Positions 1-5,614 of a stretch of DNA of 8,241 nt are shown here, one piece after another. A program made the position numbers and the translations under genes. The stretch's first letter is position 1, and each line of letters opens with the position of its first letter. The DNA is from Nitrososphaerales archaeon TH5888 (GTDB lineage: Archaea > Thermoproteota > Nitrososphaeria > Nitrososphaerales > Nitrososphaeraceae). The notes under the pieces are model-generated. The model worked only from the letters and a program-made list of their open reading frames with translations, searched no databases and had not been told where the DNA came from. The DNA is taken from NCBI GenBank assembly GCA_014523595.1, contig JAATVN010000142.1, positions 1-8,241 on the forward strand, given 5' to 3'.

Positions 1-975
1 GAACTGATGGCGACCAATGATATCGCCTAATGCAAAGATCCCCTCTATATTGGTTGAAAGACTTCCATCTACCTGGATGTATCCCTCATCATTTAGTTCA
101 ATCCCTGTCTTTTGTAAGTTAAGGATATCAGAATTTGGAACACGTCCTGTAGCTATCAAGAGTAGATCAGAACCAATTTCCAAATACTTGCTTGAACCAG
201 ATCTTTTGAAAGAAATCATGAACTTACCATTCTTTTTAGATACTAAGTCTGGAGTACAATCCAAGTATATGTTGTATTTTTTCGAAAAAATTTCCGTGAA
301 TTTTTTTGAAATTTCTTCATCTTCATTTGGTAGTAAATATTTACTATGATGAATGATGTTAATCTGAGTTCCAAGGGAACCGAAGAAATGACCAAGTTCA
401 GCAGCTATAAATCCTCCACCAACAATTGTGAGGATTTGTGGTTGTTTACCAAGTCGAAGAGCTTCATCACTAGTAACATAATTCGTTGTATCCAAACCCT
501 TAATGTTGGGAATTCTAGGTCTGGTACCTGCAGCTATTAGTATAGTATTGGAAGTTATTTTTTCCTTGCCAACCAGGAGGATTTTATCACCAACAAACTT
601 GCAGTCTGACGGGAACAGTTTGGGATTTTCTGTACCATCAAGAGATTTTCTAATATTACTTGAATCTGAATCGACTATACCCACTACTCTCTCAACTATT
701 TTTTGAAAATCAATAGAAAACTTGTCAACACGTATGCCGAAAAGATGCGCGTTCTTTATTATCTCAGCCACATCTGCACTGTGAAGTAAGAGTTTAGAAG
801 GTATGCAACCCCTATTAAGGCAGGTTCCTCCCATGTTACTCTTTTCTACAATTGCAACTTTCATTCCACTCTGGGCCGCTGCACTGGCAACTTCAAGACC
901 GGCACCACTACCTATAACTATGAGATCGAATTTTTTGATATTATTTGATTCTACTAGATTAGTCTTAGATTTCAA
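1..975 (-). CDS. FAD-dependent pyridine nucleotide-disulfide oxidoreductase, dihydrolipoyl dehydrogenase / mycothione reductase-like (C-terminus cut off by window edge)
   Basis: Flavoenzyme that moves electrons between NAD(P)H and a disulfide or similar substrate through a redox-active cysteine pair. The reading frame is open for 325 codons and runs off the left edge; family members are about 460 residues, so the dimerisation domain with the catalytic His-Glu is missing. Visible in order: FAD-binding FDLIVIGSGAG (residues 16-26), the redox motif GGTCLNRGCIPSK with Cys52 and Cys57, the ATG-like AAGTRPRIP near 168-176, the NAD(P)-binding GGGFIAAE (186-193), ATGRVPNSD, and the second FAD motif ALGD (315-318). 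The GFIAAE, 'KFTEI' and 'LLLIATGRVPN' stretches recall mycothione reductases, but substrate cannot be told. Where NADH-specific relatives have Glu after the second strand, this protein has His-His (209-210). The start is TTG at 975: a stop lies in frame at 1021-1023, no ATG precedes the FAD motif, and a TATA-like box is centred about 26 bp upstream, suggesting a leaderless mRNA. Confidence 0.9.
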   Translation of the reverse strand, partial: MKSKTNLVESNNIKKFDLIVIGSGAGLEVASAAAQSGMKVAIVEKSNMGGTCLNRGCIPSKLLLHSADVAEIIKNAHLFGIRVDKFSIDFQKIVERVVGIVDSDSSNIRKSLDGTENPKLFPSDCKFVGDKILLVGKEKITSNTILIAAGTRPRIPNIKGLDTTNYVTSDEALRLGKQPQILTIVGGGFIAAELGHFFGSLGTQINIIHHSKYLLPNEDEEISKKFTEIFSKKYNIYLDCTPDLVSKKNGKFMISFKRSGSSKYLEIGSDLLLIATGRVPNSDILNLQKTGIELNDEGYIQVDGSLSTNIEGIFALGDIIGRHQF

Positions 976-997
976 TACAATTATTGCGATAGGTTTG

Positions 998-1005
998 TAT
1001 ATATG
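998..1005 (-). promoter_or_regulatory. TATA box of the disulfide oxidoreductase gene
   Basis: Read on the minus strand this is CATATATA, centred about 26 bp upstream of the TTG codon at 975. That is the normal archaeal TATA-to-transcription-start distance, so the transcript would begin at or next to the start codon. The 17-bp palindrome at 1013-1029 lies just upstream of it. Confidence 0.55.
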
Positions 1006-1012
1006 ATTTGAA

Positions 1013-1029
1013 ATTTGGTTTTACCAAAT
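1013..1029. repeat. Perfect 17-bp palindrome, candidate operator
   Basis: ATTTGGT, three bases, then ACCAAAT: seven base pairs of perfect inverted repeat. It sits immediately upstream of the TATA-like element of the oxidoreductase gene, about 38-54 bp from its start codon, which is where an archaeal activator or repressor dimer could bind. The site is seen directly; the regulatory role is inference. Confidence 0.4.
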
Positions 1030-1082
1030 CTTTCGCATTCGGTACTCAGAATAAACAATTAGTGAACAGTGATGCCCCATTG

Positions 1083-1114
1083 TTGGAATGACAATTCCAA
1101 ATGCTCTTGGAGCA
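1083..1114. repeat. Two adjacent perfect hairpins
   Basis: TTGGAAT-gaca-ATTCCAA (1083-1100) is followed after one base by TGCTC-ttg-GAGCA (1102-1114). Two alternative pairings overlap them: ATTGT (1079-1083) with ACAAT (1091-1095), and CCAA (1097-1100) with TTGG (1107-1110). The element is about 210-240 bases past the end of the minus-strand operon and upstream of the oxidoreductase promoter. It may be a structured RNA, a 3' element or a protein site; none is shown. Confidence 0.35.
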
Positions 1115-1321
1115 ATTTAATTAAATGCAAATGACACAACTTTACCTTTGATCCGTTTCCCGGATGGAACTGATCTGAGAAATTGGAATTATTTGAACAG
1201 CTAATGAATTTATTGTCATTTACAGACTGATTTTCATTCGCCTTTTCAAGTTATTATTTTACCCTATTATTCAAGATAAAAAGATGAAGTATCAGAAAAT
1301 ATCAAAACAATGTTTATTATT

Positions 1322-1810
1322 TTATTTATTTATTTTGAGGGGAAAGATTTCATTTATCTTGCAAATTACATTTTCCTTATGGTATAGCGAGTAATTTTTG
1401 AAAATATGGAGTCCTTCCACGTACCCTATTTCTGTTATTTTCTTAAATATCTCCAGTCTATGGTAAAGTAGTATTTTTCCAATGCCTCTTTTACAATCTC
1501 GAATCTCAGATAAGACGTCAAGTGGTATTTTTCTACAATAGATTTTCGAATTCGCGAAAGCCAAAACATTATTAGTAGAAGAAATTATACATGACTTTCT
1601 ACTAATAATATTTTTTTCTTCAGTTTGCTCTATTACTCTTATTGCTGTTTCCGTGTTATTTATTACCTCCAAAAGTTGTTGGGTATTTCCCAAATCAATT
1701 AACAGTATTCTTTGTACAAGATCAAATTTTTTGTGCGAGATTACTTCAAGCTTGAAAATATCATTATTAGTTATAAAATGATGATTTTTGACCTGATATA
1801 TTCTATCCAT
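1322..1810 (-). CDS. Chorismate lyase-like protein (UbiC / DUF98 family)
   Basis: Likely splits chorismate into 4-hydroxybenzoate and pyruvate in the cytosol. The 162-residue length fits UbiC (about 165). Numbered from ATG 1810, the protein shows LVQRILLID near 31-39 (typical opening of the DUF98 family), LLEVI (46-50), an Arg at 71 in IISRKSCII that lines up with the catalytic Arg of E. coli UbiC (WLREILL), ANSKIYCRKIPL (86-97), GIGKIL (109-114, matching PLGRYL), FKKITEIG (122-129, matching TRDFIEIG) and NEIFP (153-157), whose Glu154 lines up with the catalytic Glu of TELFLP. The fit is by eye but runs the length of the protein. It is third in the operon, 20-23 bases after the membrane gene. 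The GTG at 1813, directly before this ATG, is an equally possible start. A non-catalytic regulator of the same fold is the main alternative. Confidence 0.75.
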   Translation of the reverse strand: MDRIYQVKNHHFITNNDIFKLEVISHKKFDLVQRILLIDLGNTQQLLEVINNTETAIRVIEQTEEKNIISRKSCIISSTNNVLAFANSKIYCRKIPLDVLSEIRDCKRGIGKILLYHRLEIFKKITEIGYVEGLHIFKNYSLYHKENVICKINEIFPLKINK

Positions 1811-1833
1811 CACATTGATAATGAAATTGAAAA

Positions 1834-2544
1834 TTAAAAAGTGATCTGGAGCGCCCTGAAAATCAAGAACACGACAGAAAATAATATGGTGGTGATGCTA
1901 ATAGTTTTTAATTTGGATTCTAATTTTTTAGATCTTATCACATCTTGAGTTTGTCTAAATTCCTTATATCTTCGTGAAAGTTTTATCTCAATATACGAGA
2001 TTAGAAAAGCTGCAGTAGATATCAATAGTGGAACATATGATATCGAATTTGTTTGCATGACGTATCCTGCTAATAATGGCATGCTGCCCCATGATATTGC
2101 AAACCAGATATTATTATGAAAGAAACCGTTCCAAATTTCATAGTTATACGCAAACAAGAAGAAACCTTCCAGGATTGCAATTGGAAGTAATAAAGGAACA
2201 TAAAATATGATGTAGTATGCTCCAATGGCATAAGCTACAACTAATCCACATACGAGCATTATTAGTAATTCTAGATTCGAAAAAAGATCTCCCCATGGCT
2301 TTTTTTTTGATCCCATGCTATCTGCAGCATGTGCAGAAATACCTAGAGCTGCAAAGTAAATTATGACAATTGCAACTATCCTATCCCACATTATTGTTGT
2401 TGGAGAGAGAAGCGATCCTACGATTGAAAAAGAAATACACATTCCGGTATAAGGAAGAAACAACATCCCAACAAAAATTCTGAATTTTATTGGACCAAAT
2501 TGTGGAACAAACCATTCATTTAGGCGGGCTATTTGATCTTTCAT
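1834..2544 (-). CDS. Short UbiA-like membrane protein, putative aromatic prenyltransferase
   Basis: Integral membrane protein of 236 residues with about seven hydrophobic segments (roughly 24-46, 55-73, 91-111, 112-132, 146-162, 168-186, 214-232) and a basic cytosolic loop RRYKEFRQ (191-198). UbiA enzymes attach a prenyl chain to an aromatic ring; two things suggest kinship. The loop after segment 2 reads SAHAADSMGSKKKP (70-83), resembling the NDxxD...RP motif but with His for Asn and a single Asp. The stretch NNIWFAISWGSMPLLAGY (144-161) resembles the LPQVFLGMAFAWGIPMAW part of UbiA. It is shorter than UbiA (about 290 residues, nine helices) and lacks a clear second Asp-rich motif, so activity is uncertain. 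Its ATG follows the TAA of the methyltransferase gene with no gap, so the two are surely co-transcribed and perhaps translationally coupled. The chorismate lyase-like gene follows. An unrelated transporter-like protein is possible. Confidence 0.6.
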   Translation of the reverse strand: MKDQIARLNEWFVPQFGPIKFRIFVGMLFLPYTGMCISFSIVGSLLSPTTIMWDRIVAIVIIYFAALGISAHAADSMGSKKKPWGDLFSNLELLIMLVCGLVVAYAIGAYYIIFYVPLLLPIAILEGFFLFAYNYEIWNGFFHNNIWFAISWGSMPLLAGYVMQTNSISYVPLLISTAAFLISYIEIKLSRRYKEFRQTQDVIRSKKLESKLKTISITTILFSVVFLIFRALQITF

Positions 2545-3222
2545 TTATTTTTTCGCACAGACTATAGCAGAGGTACCGTAAGTGTAATATTTCTTAGAGA
2601 TGGATCTAAATCCCGTCAGATAAAGCTCTCTGACGAGATCATTTACCCAAGGATTTAGTTGTATTAATTTGTCAAGACTAGAAAACACATCTCTCCAAGA
2701 AGTGATTACTTTGCCCAATTCATTCAGGATTTGAAAATAAGAATGCCATAAGATTCTCATCATTCTTGTATTAGGATATGTAAAGTCATGAATAATTACA
2801 ATTCCACCTTTTCTCAAAACTCGCCAATGTTCCCTTACCATGGCCGATAACTCTGTATATTTAGCAAGATATGAAGAAATTATGACATCAAAACTATCGT
2901 CTTTGTATGGAAGAAATTCCGCCAAGGAATTGGTCAAGAGCATATAATTTTGTCGGTCTTTCGCCCGTCTTAGATATTCAAAGGTTAGATCAGTCCCGAT
3001 AATCCTAGAATTGGTCGATTTATAATTAATGAATGAAGAAAGGATCCCCGTACCACATGCTAAATCAAGAATCAAATTATTTTTTCCATCTATAAATCGC
3101 ATCATCTCCTTCTTCCATGATGAATCTTTACAAAATGTTGTTAATTTAACAATCCTGTCATAGCTTGATGCATTCTTGGAAGAAAAAAATCTTGTTGCAA
3201 TCAAGTGTCCATCTATAACCAA
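2545..3222 (-). CDS. UbiE/MenG-like class I SAM-dependent methyltransferase
   Basis: Transfers a methyl group from S-adenosylmethionine, by family most likely to a carbon of a prenylated quinol ring at the membrane surface. The 225 residues match UbiE/MenG in length. SAM-binding motif I is LDLACGTG (52-59), the acidic residue ending strand 2 is Asp78 in GTD, motif II is LPYKDDSFDVIISSYL (104-119), and the stretch VLRKGGIVIIHDFTYP (135-150) corresponds to the UbiE motif ending in EFSKP. SSYDRIVKLTTF near 19-30 resembles the YD-containing N-terminal segment of these enzymes. The start is TTG at 3222; there is no nearby ATG, and a TATA-like box lies 28-35 bases upstream. It is the first gene of an operon with the UbiA-like and UbiC-like genes, which supports a quinone-type substrate. 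The exact substrate, and whether the product is menaquinone or something else, cannot be told from the sequence. Confidence 0.85.
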   Translation of the reverse strand: MVIDGHLIATRFFSSKNASSYDRIVKLTTFCKDSSWKKEMMRFIDGKNNLILDLACGTGILSSFINYKSTNSRIIGTDLTFEYLRRAKDRQNYMLLTNSLAEFLPYKDDSFDVIISSYLAKYTELSAMVREHWRVLRKGGIVIIHDFTYPNTRMMRILWHSYFQILNELGKVITSWRDVFSSLDKLIQLNPWVNDLVRELYLTGFRSISKKYYTYGTSAIVCAKK

Positions 3223-3249
3223 TATTTCAAATTATCTGGAATCCGATGA

Positions 3250-3257
3250 TTATTAAA
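3250..3257 (-). promoter_or_regulatory. TATA box of the methyltransferase operon
   Basis: TTTAATAA on the minus strand, centred about 31 bp upstream of the TTG at 3222. The usual archaeal spacing puts the transcription start a few bases before the start codon, so the three-gene mRNA would have almost no leader. Confidence 0.45.
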
Positions 3258-3735
3258 GTATGTATAGCCAATAAAGCAATAAAAAAAATTTTAAAACGAA
3301 TCTAAATGAGGACCTCTAAATTATTCTTGAACTAGCTGGAGATGCTTTTAATACACATCTCATTGATGATGACGACCTAGACGGATTTCCTTAAAAATAC
3401 TAACTACTCAACACATACGTAGATAATAGGTGCATTTCAAATGCATAGAGTAAATTTATCATTGGAACTTTTGAAATGATTGGGGTTAGGTTTTTCAATA
3501 CCTCAATGTATTACGAAGCTGGAGCACAACTACTGTTTGTGATCGTATCACCAACGACACTACCTCATGATTAAATGTTTAGTGATATCTCCATTAGTAA
3601 AAAGGTTTTAGTTCGATTCTAGCACATCTAGTTTTAAAATCACTCCTGCTGTCTAGTAGTAGTTCATGTAATAACGAGAATATCATCAGATAATGATACT
3701 TTTTATTCAGTTTTCCGTAATAAAATAATAATATA
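3258..3735. other. Long intergenic stretch, no gene called
   Basis: The region lies between two divergent promoters (3250-3257 minus, 3736-3743 plus). It holds a 15-bp palindrome (3431-3445) and a weaker inverted repeat TATCAT-cagata-ATGATA (3681-3698). One 42-codon frame (about 3449-3574, plus; possible ATG at 3476) has a protein-like composition, ending in VIVSPTTLPHD, but there is no sign of a real start or of a family. A T-arm-like AGTTCGATTCT near 3609-3619 has no partner arms for a tRNA. Its length, larger than the other gaps, would fit a decayed gene or an unrecognised RNA. Confidence 0.5.
3431..3445. repeat. Perfect palindrome TGCATTT-c-AAATGCA
   Basis: Seven-base arms around a single central base. 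It lies far (over 170 bp) from either flanking TATA-like box, so a simple operator role is not obvious. Seen directly in the sequence; function unknown. Confidence 0.35.
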
Positions 3736-3743
3736 TTATATAA
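3736..3743 (+). promoter_or_regulatory. TATA box upstream of the small hypothetical gene
   Basis: TTATATAA, a near-consensus archaeal TATA box. Expected transcription start is about 3763-3767, which is past the possible TTG start at 3762 and favours translation from ATG 3792 with a leader of about 25-29 bases. Confidence 0.6.
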
Positions 3744-3791
3744 CCCTTAATACAAATATTATTGATTCTTTTGACTCGAAATAATTTTCCC

Positions 3792-4100
3792 ATGAAAGAT
3801 TGGCATATTAAACATATGGAAAACACAGTCATTAAACATGTTAAGGGTTTGTCTCCTGACGCGACAAGATATCAAAAAAAGATGCATTATAAATACGGAG
3901 GAATAGTAAAGATATTACGATACATTGAATACGATAAAAAACACGGAGTAACAAACGATGATATTGTTGCAATCATAGAAAAACTTCGTTCTGACTCGTC
4001 TTATGAAGAGATTCGTAGTAATGAGGGGTTCCTTGATAGATTAAAGGAAATTGAATCATCAATCGCCAATACTCCTGCAACGAAAATTCTAACTAAATAG
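3792..4100 (+). CDS. Small hypothetical protein, 102 residues
   Basis: I do not recognise a family. The protein is hydrophilic and charged, begins MKDWHIKHMENTVIKH, has no signal peptide or membrane segment, no cysteine, and looks mainly helical. A middle part with GGIVKILRYIEYDKKHG (residues 36-52) followed by TNDDIVAIIEKLRSDSS (54-70) could be a small helical domain. The start was set at ATG 3792 because the TATA box at 3736-3743 would place the transcript start after the upstream in-frame TTG at 3762; using that TTG would add ten residues. No Shine-Dalgarno sequence is visible. It is a single gene, convergent with the zinc-finger gene, the two stop codons being only 19 bases apart, so their 3' ends must overlap as RNA. 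Confidence 0.65.
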   Translation: MKDWHIKHMENTVIKHVKGLSPDATRYQKKMHYKYGGIVKILRYIEYDKKHGVTNDDIVAIIEKLRSDSSYEEIRSNEGFLDRLKEIESSIANTPATKILTK

Positions 4101-4119
4101 TCAACTTAATCGCAATACA

Positions 4120-4308
4120 CTAGTATGAATGATTCTCGACTTTATGCTCATGTAAAGCTTTCCAAGTTGTAAATGATGTGTTGCATTTTTCGCAACTGTA
4201 TTTAATTTTTCTACCATATACAAACTTGTTTATGTCAATTGATTCATGATCATCCTTATAGTCATGTGACAAATTAAAGCGAAGAATTCTTCTGGATACT
4301 CTAACCAA
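4120..4308 (-). CDS. Small C2H2 zinc-finger protein
   Basis: A 62-residue protein with one classical C2H2 finger at its C-terminus: Cys39-x2-Cys42-x12-His55-x4-His60, with the expected core hydrophobics Phe46 and Leu52 in CEKCNTSFTTWKALHEH. The N-terminus is basic (VRVSRRILR), the middle acidic. Single-finger proteins of this size are common in archaea and are thought to act in nucleic-acid or protein binding; the target here is unknown. The start is TTG at 4308: a stop lies in frame just upstream (taa within 4315-4323), there is no ATG inside, and the whole finger depends on this frame. A weak TATA-like TTTTATGA lies at 4326-4333. It stands alone, between a convergent small gene and the radical SAM gene upstream on the same strand (146-base gap). 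Confidence 0.75.
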   Translation of the reverse strand: MVRVSRRILRFNLSHDYKDDHESIDINKFVYGRKIKYSCEKCNTSFTTWKALHEHKVENHSY

Positions 4309-4454
4309 TGGCGACCGTTAATTGTTCATAAAACCAAACTAATTTAAACTAATAACACAAGAGAATCATCTAATTTTTTGATAAAAACTTTACATCTGTA
4401 TGAATAACATATTACATGACATGACAACAGATTAGTCCGGATAAGGCGAGATGA

Positions 4455-5423
4455 TTAAAATCCTTTAATACCTTGTGCTACAAGCACAGAGTAACATCCA
4501 AGTCCACATTGTTCACAGATCGGTTTCAGTCCTTTTGAATCAGAACTTCCTATGCAACATGGTTGTTTGGTCCTCCCCTTGTGGTCCAAAGAAAGTATTG
4601 CCCATGAAGGACATTGGATTGGGATTGTTCCATTGCCACCCCAGTTTCCTTTCATTAGAGAAATTTGTTTCTCAGTGTTTACTACATAATCAGGATACTT
4701 TTTCCTGATTGAAATAATTCTATCAACAACTTCATTTCTTGTTTCTCCAAAAGGTAACCATAATGGATCATCTTTCATAAAAGGAGTGTGAAATTGAAAT
4801 CCAATCTTATTGATTTTATTCCTCCATTCTTCAACTAGATCTGTGACTGTATGATAATTCAATGAATTAATGGTCATTGATATCCATATGTCTTTCCAAG
4901 CCGGTTTGCCTTTTCTTGGGGGTCCAGATATGTACTCCAGAATGGTATTGCGCGTCTTGGCATAGGAACCTTGACCTCTTATGCTGTCATGCACCTTTTC
5001 TGTACCGTCAAGTGATATCCAGTAAAAATATAAATCATCAAACCTCTTTAGGGGAAAGGTTCCGTTTGTTACCACAGAAACCCTACCAGGCATTTCTTTG
5101 CAGAATACATCAATTACTTCGGGGCGCATGGTTGGCTCACCTCCCACCAGCGTGACTCCAATAAGACGTTGCTTCTTGAAAGTATTCCTTATTATCGATC
5201 TCCAATCGTCCACGCTCAGTTCATTGTTTTCATCTTCCCGATTGAGCCACCAATAGCAGTGTGAACAGTGAAGGTTGCATACATTAATTATGTCAGCAGA
5301 ACCATACAAAATCCGCTTCTTATGAAATAACCTTATATCAATAATATTTCGAAAAAATGTAAGATAAAAAGGAAATTCACGCGCTAAATCGGTTATACCG
5401 CGTCCATAAATGAGATCTACCAT
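4455..5423 (-). CDS. Radical SAM protein with Cys-rich C-terminal (SPASM-like) region
   Basis: Iron-sulfur enzyme that cleaves S-adenosylmethionine to make a radical. Numbered from GTG 5432, CNLHCSHC (Cys52, Cys56, Cys59) is the CxxxCxxC motif for the catalytic 4Fe-4S cluster; VGGEPTMRP (96-104) is the SAM-binding GGEP; VVTNGTFP (120-127) and WISLDGTEKVHDSIRG (138-153) are the next barrel strands. Towards the C-terminus Cys274, Cys292, Cys293, Cys306, Cys309 and Cys313 (CPSW, PCCIG, CEQCGLGC) could hold a further cluster, as in SPASM or twitch domains. Substrate unknown. There is no peptide-like substrate gene beside it. ATG at 5423 (322 residues) is preferred over GTG at 5432 because TTTAATTA at 5446-5453 is centred 26 bp upstream of that ATG. 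It is divergent from the fix operon across a shared 180-base promoter region. Confidence 0.85.
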   Translation of the reverse strand: MVDLIYGRGITDLAREFPFYLTFFRNIIDIRLFHKKRILYGSADIINVCNLHCSHCYWWLNREDENNELSVDDWRSIIRNTFKKQRLIGVTLVGGEPTMRPEVIDVFCKEMPGRVSVVTNGTFPLKRFDDLYFYWISLDGTEKVHDSIRGQGSYAKTRNTILEYISGPPRKGKPAWKDIWISMTINSLNYHTVTDLVEEWRNKINKIGFQFHTPFMKDDPLWLPFGETRNEVVDRIISIRKKYPDYVVNTEKQISLMKGNWGGNGTIPIQCPSWAILSLDHKGRTKQPCCIGSSDSKGLKPICEQCGLGCYSVLVAQGIKGF

Positions 5424-5445
5424 GTTTTTCACATGTTAAATATAA

Positions 5446-5453
5446 TAATTAAA
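5446..5453 (-). promoter_or_regulatory. TATA box of the radical SAM gene
   Basis: TTTAATTA on the minus strand, centred 26-27 bp from ATG 5423 and only 17 bp from GTG 5432. The spacing supports a leaderless transcript starting at the ATG. Confidence 0.5.
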
Positions 5454-5462
5454 GGTATTGTG

Positions 5463-5478
5463 TGCATGATATCATACA
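5463..5478. repeat. Near-perfect 16-bp palindrome in divergent promoter region
   Basis: The core ATGATATCAT (5466-5475) is a perfect 10-bp palindrome, extended to TG-c-...-a-CA with one mismatched pair. It lies about 10 bp upstream of the radical SAM TATA box, on the side facing the fix operon. Further small inverted repeats in the same gap are GAAGG-attca-CCTTC (5495-5509) and GTAAT-gggtct-ATTAC (5538-5553). A regulator acting on one or both genes is possible but not shown. Confidence 0.35.
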
Positions 5479-5594
5479 GAAAAGACGATTGTTTGAAGGA
5501 TTCACCTTCGGTAACGGCTCAATATCCTATTTTGGAAGTAATGGGTCTATTACAGTAGTCTCAACGATAATTGGAGATGCCGGAAAATCAAGAA

Positions 5595-5602
5595 TTATAT
5601 TA
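5595..5602 (+). promoter_or_regulatory. TATA box of the fix operon
   Basis: TTATATTA, centred about 16 bp before ATG 5615 and 25-26 bp before an in-frame TTG at 5624. If this is the true TATA box, a leaderless mRNA would start near 5624 and FixA would begin three codons later than annotated. The alternative is that the promoter lies further upstream. Confidence 0.35.
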
Positions 5603-5614
5603 AGATAATCTATA

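Larger units (their letters stand above)
976..1321. other. Intergenic region with inverted repeats, no gene seen
   Basis: This stretch separates the start of the oxidoreductase gene from the end of the three-gene operon; both are on the minus strand. I see no credible coding frame and no tRNA. It holds the oxidoreductase promoter at its left end and three perfect inverted repeats at 1013-1029, 1083-1100 and 1102-1114. A T-rich tract on the minus strand (T5 near 1277-1281), about 40 bases past the operon's last stop codon, could end transcription of that operon, but this is weak. Confidence 0.6.

Noticed and set aside
17..1006. Several plus-strand open frames over the first kilobase
   Set aside because: They run antisense to the oxidoreductase, whose motifs are unmistakable on the minus strand; their protein sequences show no motifs.
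3361..3372. TGATGATGA resembling box C of a C/D guide RNA
   Set aside because: No CTGA box D or D' at suitable distances follows, so a C/D RNA cannot be supported.
3476..3574. 32-codon frame starting ATG at 3476
   Set aside because: It has no promoter, ribosome-binding site or recognisable family; too short to call, so only described within the intergenic entry.
3601..3635. T-arm-like sequence AGTTCGATTCT suggesting a tRNA
   Set aside because: Only four of five T-stem pairs form, there is no A-box/D-arm upstream at the right distance and no matching acceptor strand.
4475..5155. Plus-strand open frames inside the radical SAM gene
   Set aside because: Antisense shadows of a gene with complete CxxxCxxC and GGEP motifs.
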